Source: an uncultured Cellvibrionales bacterium | Lineage (GTDB): Bacteria > Pseudomonadota > Gammaproteobacteria > Pseudomonadales > Cellvibrionaceae | Direction of reading: 5' to 3' | DNA: 38,183 bases | Assembly (NCBI GenBank): GCA_913020115.1 | Contig: CAJWBQ010000009.1 | Location: forward strand, 1-38,183 | Shown here: in pieces, positions 1 through 8,411 of the stretch | How positions within the stretch are numbered: position 1 is the stretch's first letter | How the letters are laid out: each line of letters starts with the position of its first letter | Notes under the pieces: model-generated | Seen by the model: the letters and a program-made list of their open reading frames with translations, nothing else | Database searches by the model: none | Told to the model about the DNA's origin: nothing | Translations under genes and position numbers: made by a program

Positions 1-645
1 ATAAATGCGCCTTGGCGCGAACTCAATCACCAAATGATTGGCGACCTTCCAACGCGCAAGGATTTTAGCGGCCGCTACAAATTACTTTGGACGCCTGAGG
101 CCCTGTATTTATTAGCAGAAATTAATGACGACATTTTGATTGATACTCACGCAAATCCACTGGTGAAATACTGGGACGACGACATGCTGGAGGTTTTTAT
201 CGACGAAGACGCCAGTGGCGGAAATCATCTTGATAACTTCAATGCCTTTGCTTATCACCTTGCCTTAGACAATCAAATTGTTGACCTTGCACCAGGGAAA
301 AGCGAGGCGATACCACGCCTGTTCCCAAACCATATTGAGGCGCGCTGGCAGCGTAAGCTGCCTAAATCCAACATCCTTACTCCAGTATCAATCGCTCCCC
401 CACTGTATTGGGAACTTCGTATTTCGGTCCACAATGACAAACATATTTATGGCAAGGATTTAGCCTCGAAGGTTACTTTAAAAGCGGGCAAAAAATTGGG
501 TTTCATGCTGGCCTATGGAGATGCGGACGGTACCGACGGACGCCAGCATTTTATCGGAGATGTTGAAATAGAGGCGCTCAATGGCGATAAAAACAGGGGA
601 TACATTGACGCCAGTGTATTTGGAGAAATAATATTACTCGAATAG
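1..645 (+). CDS. CBM9-like carbohydrate-binding protein (5' partial)
   Basis: The reading frame is open from the first base of the window, so the true start lies upstream. The visible part encodes about 214 residues. The stretch around 'FSGRYKLLWTPEALYLLAEI' followed by 'NDD' and later 'DDMLEVFID' is the typical core of the family 9 carbohydrate-binding / DOMON-like fold, a beta-sandwich found alone or attached to xylanases and other surface glycan-acting proteins. The C-terminal part ('HFIGDVEIEAL') also fits the end of that domain, so the missing part is probably short: a signal peptide, perhaps with a first domain. The LacI regulator that follows on the same strand 71 bases downstream fits a carbohydrate-related role. 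Family assignment is reasonable; ligand and full length are unknown. Confidence 0.7.
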   Translation: MNAPWRELNHQMIGDLPTRKDFSGRYKLLWTPEALYLLAEINDDILIDTHANPLVKYWDDDMLEVFIDEDASGGNHLDNFNAFAYHLALDNQIVDLAPGKSEAIPRLFPNHIEARWQRKLPKSNILTPVSIAPPLYWELRISVHNDKHIYGKDLASKVTLKAGKKLGFMLAYGDADGTDGRQHFIGDVEIEALNGDKNRGYIDASVFGEIILLE

Positions 646-716
646 CAAGGTGCCGGAAGAGTATGAACATACCCGACATGCCCTAGACCTTGAGCATCAA
701 CACAGATGGATAAGCC

Positions 717-1769
717 ATGACGAGCACTCTAGACACTCAGGTTTTTAATCGTCCCGCGACTATTACCGACGTCGCCGAGCAGGCTGGGGTTTCAATGAAA
801 ACCGTCTCTCGGGTATTGAACGGCGCTGCTAATGTTAAAAAAGCTACGCGAGATCGTGTTGAAGACGCCATGCAGGCGCTCGGCTATCGGCCAAATTCTC
901 CCGCACGCATGCTAGCCAGTAACCGAACCTTTCTAATCGGCCTCATTTATAACGCTAGCTCTAACTATATCACCAGTGTGCAAAACGGCGTACTCGACGC
1001 CTGTCGCGCTCAGCACTACGATTTGCTTATCCATCCATGCCGTTACAACCACCCTTCTCTACTCGATAATATTCGCGAATTCATCTCAAGCAAGCGTGTT
1101 GACGGTTTGGTACTGGTGCCGCCGGTGTCAGATGTGGCCGGTATCCATGAGCTTCTTATTGAGCACAGCATTGCCAATGTGACTATTTCTCAAGAACCCA
1201 AAAAGGCAACAGACTGGGCCGTGAATACCAACGATCAGGAAATTTGTAAAAAGGTTGTTCGACATCTAGCTGATCTCGGTCACCAGAAAATTGCCTTCGT
1301 TCGCAGCAGTCCAGATCACAAAGCTATGGCCAAACGCTACCAAGGGTTTTTAGACGGTATGGCCGAAGTCAATCTCAGTGCTGATAAAAACCTCATTGTG
1401 CAAGGCGACAATAGCTTTGAGTCGGGCATCAACTGCGGCCTTCAACTTCTAAAAAATGAGCCCCGCCCAAGCGCCATTTTTTGCGCCAATGACTCGATGG
1501 CGACCGGGGTGATGAAAGTTGCCCACGAACAGAATTTAGCAATACCAGGCGACATATCAATTGCCGGATTTGACGACAGCCCTGTGGCCAGGCAGGTTTG
1601 GCCACCGCTCACCACAGTAAGACAACCACTTGAAAACATGGCAAAGATGGCGGCTGAAACACTGCTTTGCCTTGTTCGAAATGAGAAGCCTCAAGAACGT
1701 TGTATTGTGCTGGATTCTGAGCTGCTTATTCGTCAGTCCACTGGGCCGGCGCCAGTGCGTTCCGAATAA
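717..1769 (+). CDS. LacI-family transcriptional regulator
   Basis: This 350-residue protein has the complete LacI/GalR plan. An N-terminal helix-turn-helix with hinge helix spans about residues 14-68 ('TITDVAEQAGVSMKTVSRVL' and then 'LGYRPN'). A periplasmic-binding-protein-like effector domain follows, with the usual 'VDGLVLVPP', 'FCANDSMATGVM' and 'ISIAGFDDSP' segments. Such proteins bind a sugar or sugar derivative and repress nearby sugar-use genes. It follows a CBM9-like protein on the same strand, so its targets may lie mainly to the left of the window. A small inverted repeat, GTATG-AA-CATAC at 661-672, lies between the two genes but lacks the central CG usual for LacI operators. The family call is secure; the effector cannot be read from the sequence. 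Confidence 0.93.
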   Translation: MTSTLDTQVFNRPATITDVAEQAGVSMKTVSRVLNGAANVKKATRDRVEDAMQALGYRPNSPARMLASNRTFLIGLIYNASSNYITSVQNGVLDACRAQHYDLLIHPCRYNHPSLLDNIREFISSKRVDGLVLVPPVSDVAGIHELLIEHSIANVTISQEPKKATDWAVNTNDQEICKKVVRHLADLGHQKIAFVRSSPDHKAMAKRYQGFLDGMAEVNLSADKNLIVQGDNSFESGINCGLQLLKNEPRPSAIFCANDSMATGVMKVAHEQNLAIPGDISIAGFDDSPVARQVWPPLTTVRQPLENMAKMAAETLLCLVRNEKPQERCIVLDSELLIRQSTGPAPVRSE

Positions 1770-1856
1770 GTAAAACCCATTCAACTGTGATTTGTCAGCT
1801 CACTTCTCCAGCGAGGTGGCTGGCCTCAAACACACCCGAGCGGGATTCATCTAATT

Positions 1857-2861
1857 TTAAAACGCCAACTGCCAACCTAGGCTAACACTATCGTCCAGAA
1901 CCATTTGCAGACCATCAAAATCTTGCTCCAGAACATTGTTGTATTCCAGAGCAAGGCGATGGCCCGAAGGCAAGGTAACATTCAATCCCAAACCGGCGGT
2001 AAAACGCTCACCTCCTTGCGAGTTGGCATCCGCTAACGGATTCATCATCGCCGTCATCGCCAGCCTTGAATCTTCACCATCAATGCCCTGCCAGTCGTCG
2101 TAAGCTAATCGCAATGACACCGATACGTTTTGATTTAGTGGTTTCTGTAGCCAACTCTGTAGCTGGAAGCGATCACCTAAAGTGTAGTCGCGGTCGTTCT
2201 CTCCTAAACGAATGACGGCGCTGGCCTGCGCGCCCCATGAAAAATCTTCAGACTGTGAGCTATAAGTAATACCAGGCAATAAATCGTAAGTGCCCGAACC
2301 CAACTGCATAGCATAGGCCTGAACAACCGTATCGCCCATCATATCGCGGGTGGTTTCATCGATGGAGCCCGTTGGCAAACTCATCATTAAATTCAAATGC
2401 AGCTTTCGCCCGCCCTGCTGGTAAATACTCCTCAGGGCACCCACCTTAATATCACCCAGACCGGAACTCTCCATATTCATCACATGGGTTCCCATACCCA
2501 TCATGTTTTTCATGTCCATGGTCATATCGTTTTCAAGGTAGTTCACCATCGCCATCAGCGTGGTGCTGTCGCTCGGAGCATACATCAGACCAAGCATGTG
2601 CATGTCCATGGTCATTTCAGTGGCGTTCATACGGTAGTCACTCGCGGTGAAATCACTATCCGAAAACGAATTTTTGCCACTCTGAAGCCCACCCATATTC
2701 ATTTCCATAAAACGGTACGACGCCATCCACTCACCCGCTTTATGGGTGTGGTCGCCCATCACAGAAATGGGCGCATGTGCATCGGGACGGCTACTTTGGT
2801 AGTCGTGAGCGCTTAGGCCAGCACTGAACAAGCTGGCGAATAATAGGGTGCGAATCTGCAT
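1857..2861 (-). CDS. Met/His-rich outer-membrane protein, phenol-MetA-pathway-type beta-barrel
   Basis: The ATG at 2861 is chosen over one at 2945 because it opens a clear signal peptide (MQIRTLLFASLFSAGLSA, then HDY); the upstream extension does not look like a leader. The product has 334 residues. The mature N-terminus carries a metal-style His cluster ('GDHTH') and an extraordinary density of methionine ('MTMDMHMLGLMYAP', 'MTMDMKNMMGMG'). The rest alternates like a beta-barrel and ends in 'LGWQLAF' with a C-terminal Phe, as outer-membrane proteins do. It resembles proteins annotated as PF13557-type 'transporter' or MetA-pathway proteins that often accompany copper-efflux genes. Methionine-rich segments commonly bind Cu(I) or Ag(I), so a role in copper handling alongside the cus operon 3 kb away is plausible but inferred. 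It is divergent from the FapA-like gene. Confidence 0.6.
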   Translation of the reverse strand: MQIRTLLFASLFSAGLSAHDYQSSRPDAHAPISVMGDHTHKAGEWMASYRFMEMNMGGLQSGKNSFSDSDFTASDYRMNATEMTMDMHMLGLMYAPSDSTTLMAMVNYLENDMTMDMKNMMGMGTHVMNMESSGLGDIKVGALRSIYQQGGRKLHLNLMMSLPTGSIDETTRDMMGDTVVQAYAMQLGSGTYDLLPGITYSSQSEDFSWGAQASAVIRLGENDRDYTLGDRFQLQSWLQKPLNQNVSVSLRLAYDDWQGIDGEDSRLAMTAMMNPLADANSQGGERFTAGLGLNVTLPSGHRLALEYNNVLEQDFDGLQMVLDDSVSLGWQLAF

Positions 2862-3058
2862 GATAGCCTCATTTAAAGCATTGAAATCGGCGACTATAAA
2901 GCATTTCTGAAGCGCATCAATGTGGCAAATTGTCGCAGCCCACATAAAGAGTGACTAATAGCCTGCTCCAAGCCTAACGGGGGATAGTAGCCAATACCTA
3001 GGTCTTCAATTACTATTAGACATATTATTTTTGTGGATACTCTGACAAGGACATTGCC

Positions 3059-4744
3059 GTGTCGACAATTCCCCCAAAAGATACCCCCAACGCCAGCACT
3101 GAAGGCCCACAGGCCGGTGCCAGCGCGATCAGCTTCCATTTTTATGAGGAAGACGGCACTGTTTTCGCAGAACTTAGTGAATCCTCAAACGCCAGCCAGC
3201 TGGGCAAACTACAACTGGAACTCTTACTCAGTCAAGATGGGCTGGATAAGTACCAATTTGACGAGGGTGTGCTAGACACCTTGGCGGCGCAAATCAATAA
3301 GGGCGAGATAGGGCGTTTTCATATTGGCAACCGCACCGACGCTGAGATTAAGCTGGATATCTCAAGCGACAAATTGCTGGCCACTTTAGATGTAATCCCT
3401 GCGAAAGGTGGAGAAGTTGTTTCACCCAAATTACTTGAGAGCACATTATCCTCAAATAGAATTATGTCTCGCTGTGTTGAGAGAGCAACACTCACCACTC
3501 TACTCAATGATCTCAAAGAAAACCGCGCCGTTAATCAGCTACACATCGCAAAGGCTGTGGAACCAGAAGGCGGCGAACCGACACGCTTCGAATCTCTACT
3601 GAAAGAAGATAAAGATCTTCGTCCTAAAGAAGATGATAGCGGTGTGGTCAATCTGAAAAATCTACGCGATTATATTACCGTGGAACCTGGTACGCCGCTA
3701 ATGCGGCGCTTTCCGGCTCAAGAAGGAAAAGCCGGCGTAAATGTCGTTGGCGGCGCTATCGTTTCTGAAGTCGGTACAAATCTCGACTTTGATCTGAAGC
3801 TGGAGGGCTGTGAGCTGGACGGCAATGACTCCAATTTGCTACTCGCCAGTATTAAAGGAATACCGGTCGTAATGTCGAACGGCGTACGAGTAGACCCCGT
3901 ATTGAGTATCAAAGACGTCGATCATGCCACAGGCAATATAAACTTCGACGGTGCCGTTATTGTTGGCGGCAATGTCACCAGCGGTTTTAGTATTGAATGC
4001 AGCGGGCATATTCAAGTGAAAGGTTTGGTAGAACACGCCTCATTGATTTCGGGCGGCAACATTGACATCGGCGGTGGCGTCGTAGGCGAAAATGACGCCG
4101 ACCCGCCCGGCGTCGAATACAGCGCTCACTTAAAAGCCGCTGGCGACATATCAGCAAAGTTTATTAATTCTGCATTCGTGGAAGGTCAGGGGAATCTTAC
4201 CGTGAAGGAGTATGCGCTAAACAGCCGAATGAATATTCTCGGGCAGCTTCAACTGGGACAACAAGGCGGTAAGGGACGTTTATTGGGAGGCCAAACACAC
4301 GCGGAACGAGGCGTTGTCGCCAACATACTGGGTGGTGAAGCTTATGTGAAAACCGAAATTGGCGCTGGCTGCGACCCACTACTGCAAGACACTTTGGACA
4401 AATTACACAGTAGCCACACGCGTCGAGTTAACGAAAGCAAGCAACTTAAAGAAATTTTAAACGGCATTGTTGCCGCGGGCGGAACTGAGCAAGTGGGAAA
4501 AATTGTTCTAGCTAAGTCTCAGAAGGTTGAAGAAGCTGTAGCGGCTATTGAGCAGAAGGTTGCCTCTCTTGAGGCAGAAATATCGGCTATAGAAACACGC
4601 TTAACCAGTTTTAATGAGGTGACGGTGCAGGGAAAAAAACGCGTTTACCCCGGCGTGATCATACAGGTCAACAACGGCCTAAAGAAAACGCTCTATGAAT
4701 GTGAGAATGAAAGCCCCGGCCTAACTATCGGCAATGAAGAATAA
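3059..4744 (+). CDS. FapA family protein (DUF342)
   Basis: Translation is placed at the GTG at 3059, preceded by an AAGGAC ribosome-binding site. The 561-residue product shows the DUF342/FapA plan. After a poorly conserved N-terminal third comes 'YITVEPGTPLMRRFPAQEGK', then a glycine-rich repetitive beta region ('ATGNINFDGAVIVGGNVTSG', 'LISGGNIDIGGGVVG', 'KAAGDISAKFINSAFVEGQG'). This region is thought to form a polymerising beta-helix like that of bactofilins. A C-terminal coiled-coil follows (about residues 450-520, 'KVEEAVAAIEQKVASLEAEI'). FapA was named for flagellar assembly, and members appear near chemotaxis or envelope genes; no flagellar gene is visible here. It is followed 11 bases later by a CBS-domain protein, so the two are almost certainly co-transcribed. 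No signal peptide, so probably cytoplasmic. Confidence 0.8.
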   Translation: MSTIPPKDTPNASTEGPQAGASAISFHFYEEDGTVFAELSESSNASQLGKLQLELLLSQDGLDKYQFDEGVLDTLAAQINKGEIGRFHIGNRTDAEIKLDISSDKLLATLDVIPAKGGEVVSPKLLESTLSSNRIMSRCVERATLTTLLNDLKENRAVNQLHIAKAVEPEGGEPTRFESLLKEDKDLRPKEDDSGVVNLKNLRDYITVEPGTPLMRRFPAQEGKAGVNVVGGAIVSEVGTNLDFDLKLEGCELDGNDSNLLLASIKGIPVVMSNGVRVDPVLSIKDVDHATGNINFDGAVIVGGNVTSGFSIECSGHIQVKGLVEHASLISGGNIDIGGGVVGENDADPPGVEYSAHLKAAGDISAKFINSAFVEGQGNLTVKEYALNSRMNILGQLQLGQQGGKGRLLGGQTHAERGVVANILGGEAYVKTEIGAGCDPLLQDTLDKLHSSHTRRVNESKQLKEILNGIVAAGGTEQVGKIVLAKSQKVEEAVAAIEQKVASLEAEISAIETRLTSFNEVTVQGKKRVYPGVIIQVNNGLKKTLYECENESPGLTIGNEE

Positions 4745-4755
4745 GGAGTTGGACA

Positions 4756-5187
4756 GTGAACGATGATGCAAAGTTAATCGTGGAGTCTATAATGAGCGAC
4801 GACGTTCACACAGTTACTGCTGAACGAACGCTGGGTGAACTAAAAACTATTTTTGAAAAAGTAAGCTACCATCATCTACTTGTCGAAAATGAAGGTAAGC
4901 TCGTGGGCGTCATTTCTGACCGAGACGTAGCGAGGAATCTCAGCCCATTTTTAGAGACCAGCAGCGAACGCCGAAGCGATAGGAGCCTGCTCGATATGAC
5001 CGCCGCCGAACTCATGGCGACTCAATTAATTACCGTGGGTCGAGAGTCATCCATTGATTTTGCCTCCATACTCCTATTGGAAAATAATATTTCCTGCCTA
5101 CCTGTCGTTCAAGAGAATGGCCAGATAGACGGCATTGTAAGCTGGAAGGACATTCTCAAATGCCATGTCTATGGGGTTGAGCCGTAA
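4756..5187 (+). CDS. CBS-domain pair protein
   Basis: A 143-residue protein made almost entirely of two CBS motifs: the first around residues 10-60 ('IMSDDVHTVTAERTLGELK', 'HHLLVENEGKLVGVISDRDV'), the second around 85-138 ('LITVGRESSIDFASILLLEN', 'CLPVVQENGQIDGIVSWKDI'). CBS pairs bind adenosyl nucleotides such as AMP, ATP or SAM, or c-di-AMP in some families, and act as regulatory modules. Start is the GTG at 4756, with AAGGAG 7 bases upstream overlapping the stop of the FapA-like gene. Being alone, it probably modulates a partner, and the adjacent DUF342 protein is the obvious candidate. Which nucleotide it senses is unknown. Confidence 0.88.
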   Translation: MNDDAKLIVESIMSDDVHTVTAERTLGELKTIFEKVSYHHLLVENEGKLVGVISDRDVARNLSPFLETSSERRSDRSLLDMTAAELMATQLITVGRESSIDFASILLLENNISCLPVVQENGQIDGIVSWKDILKCHVYGVEP

Positions 5188-5205
5188 TATTGTGCATCGC
5201 AAGCA

Positions 5206-5256
5206 AGCGTCTCAGTAATAATAGAGCCTGGAGCGCCAAGTAATAGACGCTCTATT
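5206..5256. terminator. Interlocked inverted repeats between convergent genes
   Basis: Two perfect inverted repeats overlap in the 95-base gap between the converging CBS and cusA genes: AGCGTCT (5206-5212) with AGACGCT (5245-5251), and AATAGAGC (5220-5227) with GCTCTATT (5249-5256). They share bases, so only one can form at a time. Position suggests a bidirectional transcription end, but there is no clean U-tract on either side. Confidence 0.35.
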
Positions 5257-5282
5257 TGCTCCGCAGGATTAACTTTTCCCGC

Positions 5283-8200
5283 TCAACGTCCCGAAGATTT
5301 CGGCATTTTCCAAACCACAAACAAGGCTGGAAATACAAATAAAACCGTGGCCAAGGTGCTTAAGGTTCCACCCAGCATTGGCGCGGCAATTCGGCTCATC
5401 ACATCGCTTCCCGTACCATCAGACATCATTACTGGCAACAGCGAAAATAACAAAGTAAGACCCGTCATCATCATGGGCCTAATACGCTCTGACGCGCGAT
5501 GGGCCACACTTATTTGAAAATATTCATCATCCGACACATCACTTTGATCGAGATAGTGCAGCATCAACAAACCCATTTCTGCTGCCAAACCTGCCATCGC
5601 GACCATCCCCACCCATACCGCCACGCTGAGTTTGTAATCTAAGAAATACAAACACCAGATTGAGCCCATCAAAGCAAACGGCATGGCACTTAAGACAAAC
5701 AAAGTATCGCTTATACGCCCGCGGTGTATGTACAGAAGTAACAATATCGCGAGTAAGGTGGCTGGAATCACCCACTGTAAACGTAATTTTGCGCGCTCGA
5801 AATATTCAAACTGGCCGGCCCAGGCTAGGCGATAACCTGAAGGTATAAGTGCTTTTTCGCTGAGGACTTGTTTCGCAATGGCAACGTAGTCAGTCACCCC
5901 CAGGTCTCCCTTGAGGTCAATAAAAACGAAGCCCACCAACTGCCCATCTTCATTGCGGATCATAGGCGCACCCGTGCGGGAAACAATAGTGGCTAATTCA
6001 CTGAGCGGCACCTGTATGCCTGTTTTTGTGGGGACCAGCACGCGCCCTAGACTGTCTATTGAATCTCTATGTTTACGTGAATAACGCACATTCACCTGGA
6101 AACGTTCTCGCCCTTCAATGGTTTGTGTGACCGCCATACCACCCACCGCCGCCATCAGAACATCCTCTACATCTTGAACATTCAAACCGTAACGCGCAGC
6201 CGCCCGCCGATTAATATCGAAATCCAAAAAATACCCCCCAGTCAAACGTTCGGCAAAGGCACTTCTGGTATAGGCCGCAGTACGGGTATCTTCTTGTAGG
6301 GCTCTCTCTATATTTATCGCCACCGCTTCAATATCTTCCAAATTGTCGCCATACACCTTTACTCCGAGCGCACTACGGATACCGGTGGCCGACATTTCAG
6401 TTCGAGTTTGAATTGGCATCCACCAAATATTTGGCATGCCGGGATAAGTTAAGGTGTCGTCCATCTCCGCAATTAGATCGTCCCAACTCAAACCTTCACG
6501 CCACTGATCCCTCGGTTTTAGGGTAATCACTGTTTCCACCATCGACAAAGGCGCCGGATCAGTGGCAGAGCTTGAGCGCCCCATTTTACCAAATACATGA
6601 TCAACCTCTGGGAAGGCTTTTATTTGCTGATTCATGCTTTGTAAAATTTTCCCAGCCTCAGTGATAGACACTCCGGGAAGGGCCGTTGGCATATATAAGA
6701 TACTGCCTTCATTGAGTGGCGGCATAAATTCGCTACCCAACATTTTTATCAGGGGCCAGGTCGACAGTAAAGCCACAATTGCAATGCTGATTACAGCGAG
6801 ACGAAAACGAATACACCAGCGAATAATGGGTAAAAACGCCGCGATAAAGAACCGGTTTAGTGGATTGTGCTGAGAGCGAATTTTTCCCCTGACTAAAAGC
6901 ACCGCCAGAGCGGGAATCAAAGTCACCGACAGCAGCGCGGCAAACGCCATGCTGTACGTTTTGGTAAATGCCAAGGGCTTAAATAGGCGCCCCTCAGTTG
7001 CCTCCAAAGAAAAAACGGGTAGAAAGGCAATGGTAATGATCACTAAGGAAAAAAATACGCTTGGACCAACATCTTGCATAGCCCCTACAATCACAGTTTT
7101 ACGGTCAAGCACTTGCCCATTTTCGTTGGCGGCTTCAGTTAGCTTTTTATGCACGTTGTCCATCATCACAATCGCTGCATCAACCATTGCGCCAATGGCA
7201 ACGGCAATTCCGCCCAAAGACATGATGTTTGCCGTAATGCCCTGACTGGCCATGGGAATAAATGCCAATAATATGGCGATGGGTAAGGTGATGCAGGCCA
7301 CAAGTGCCGAGCGAATGTGCAAAAGAAACGCCGCGATTACCAAAGACACCACCAACATTTCCTGTAGCAGGGTATCTTTCAGCGTGGCAATAGCACGCTG
7401 AATTAAATCTGAGCGATCGTAAACTACAACAATTTCCACGCCGTCTGGTAAACCGGCTTGGCTATCGGCCAAACGCTGCTTCACCCGTTCGATAACATTT
7501 AAGGCATTTTCTCCGTAGCGCATTATCACAATTCCACCTACGGTTTGGCCCTCGCCATCAAGCTCCGCGATACCTCTCTGCATTGCGGGACCGAAGCTGA
7601 TGCTGGCCACCTGCGACAAAATAATAGGAACGTGATTACTATCCACCCCAATCACCACCTGCTTAAGATCTTCTTTTGAACGTAAATAGCCCCGACCACG
7701 AATGAAGTGTTCATGCCCTGCAATTTCTAAGACTCGACCTCCCACATCATTATTCGAACGGCGCACCGCGCTGAGCACATCTGGCAGCGCAATATTGAAA
7801 TTCGCCAGGCGTAAGGGGTCGATTTTAACTTGATACTCTTTAACAAAGCCGCCAACGGAAGCTACTTCAGCCACGCCCTTCACCGCCCCCAACCAATAGC
7901 GCAATTTGAAGTCTTGCAACGCTCGCAGGTCCGCTAAATCATGCTGACCTGTCTTGTCCACAAGGGCGTACTGAAATACCCAACCCACACCGCTGGCGTC
8001 GGGGCCCAAAGAAGGTTGTACGCCGTCGGGCAACTGACTTGCCGCCGTATTTAGGTACTCCAATACGCGAGAACGAGCCCAATAGATATCGGTATTGTCT
8101 TCAAAAATCACATAAACAAAACTGGCGCCCAAAAAACTTTGTCCACGCACAAACCGTACATTCGGCACAGACAACAATGCGCTGGTAAGCGGATAGGTAA

Positions 8201-8411
8201 TTTGATCTTCTACCAAATCTGGGCTTCGTCCCTCCCACGATGTATAGACAATAACCTGTGCATCCGAGAGGTCTGGAATGGCGTCCAGAGGCGTTTGAAA
8301 AATGCTCTTATAAGCCCAGCCAATAAAAAACAATACGATCAGTAAAGTCACACCCGGGTTATTGGCGCAGTAAGCGATCAGCTTCGCCACAGCTCCTCTC
8401 TGTATTACCAT
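5283..8411 (-). CDS. cusA: CusA-type heavy-metal RND efflux pump, inner-membrane subunit
   Basis: This 1042-residue protein is a full-length RND permease of the heavy-metal (CzcA/CusA) class. It has an N-terminal transmembrane helix ending near 'LDAIPDLSDAQVIVYTSWEG', a hallmark of this class. It also has the TM4 proton-relay segment 'VAIGAMVDAAIVMMDNVHKK', two large periplasmic loops, and a C-terminal membrane bundle ending 'LSTLATVLFVFPALFVVWKM'. The pore-domain stretch 'MPNIWWMPIQTRTEM' followed by 'SATGIRSALGVKV' matches the Cu(I)/Ag(I)-exporting CusA type, in which a methionine here binds metal. It pumps metal from cytoplasm or periplasm through CusB to an outer-membrane channel, driven by protons. 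The first codon overlaps the cusB stop by 7 bases (ATGGTAA), so translation is coupled. No cusC-type channel gene is adjacent. Confidence 0.93.
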   Translation of the reverse strand: MVIQRGAVAKLIAYCANNPGVTLLIVLFFIGWAYKSIFQTPLDAIPDLSDAQVIVYTSWEGRSPDLVEDQITYPLTSALLSVPNVRFVRGQSFLGASFVYVIFEDNTDIYWARSRVLEYLNTAASQLPDGVQPSLGPDASGVGWVFQYALVDKTGQHDLADLRALQDFKLRYWLGAVKGVAEVASVGGFVKEYQVKIDPLRLANFNIALPDVLSAVRRSNNDVGGRVLEIAGHEHFIRGRGYLRSKEDLKQVVIGVDSNHVPIILSQVASISFGPAMQRGIAELDGEGQTVGGIVIMRYGENALNVIERVKQRLADSQAGLPDGVEIVVVYDRSDLIQRAIATLKDTLLQEMLVVSLVIAAFLLHIRSALVACITLPIAILLAFIPMASQGITANIMSLGGIAVAIGAMVDAAIVMMDNVHKKLTEAANENGQVLDRKTVIVGAMQDVGPSVFFSLVIITIAFLPVFSLEATEGRLFKPLAFTKTYSMAFAALLSVTLIPALAVLLVRGKIRSQHNPLNRFFIAAFLPIIRWCIRFRLAVISIAIVALLSTWPLIKMLGSEFMPPLNEGSILYMPTALPGVSITEAGKILQSMNQQIKAFPEVDHVFGKMGRSSSATDPAPLSMVETVITLKPRDQWREGLSWDDLIAEMDDTLTYPGMPNIWWMPIQTRTEMSATGIRSALGVKVYGDNLEDIEAVAINIERALQEDTRTAAYTRSAFAERLTGGYFLDFDINRRAAARYGLNVQDVEDVLMAAVGGMAVTQTIEGRERFQVNVRYSRKHRDSIDSLGRVLVPTKTGIQVPLSELATIVSRTGAPMIRNEDGQLVGFVFIDLKGDLGVTDYVAIAKQVLSEKALIPSGYRLAWAGQFEYFERAKLRLQWVIPATLLAILLLLYIHRGRISDTLFVLSAMPFALMGSIWCLYFLDYKLSVAVWVGMVAMAGLAAEMGLLMLHYLDQSDVSDDEYFQISVAHRASERIRPMMMTGLTLLFSLLPVMMSDGTGSDVMSRIAAPMLGGTLSTLATVLFVFPALFVVWKMPKSSGR

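Noticed and set aside
661..672. GTATG-AA-CATAC inverted repeat before the LacI gene.
   Set aside because: Short half-sites and no central CG as expected for LacI-family operators; only one copy. Kept as a remark, not as an operator.
2397..2816. 139-residue open frame very rich in histidine on the + strand.
   Set aside because: It lies antisense to the Met-rich outer-membrane protein; each ATG on the minus strand reads CAT (His) on the plus strand, so the His-richness is a mirror artefact. No signal or ribosome site.
6949..7245. Open frame of 98 codons opposite cusA.
   Set aside because: Fully inside cusA on the other strand, with composition dictated by cusA membrane helices; no independent start signals.
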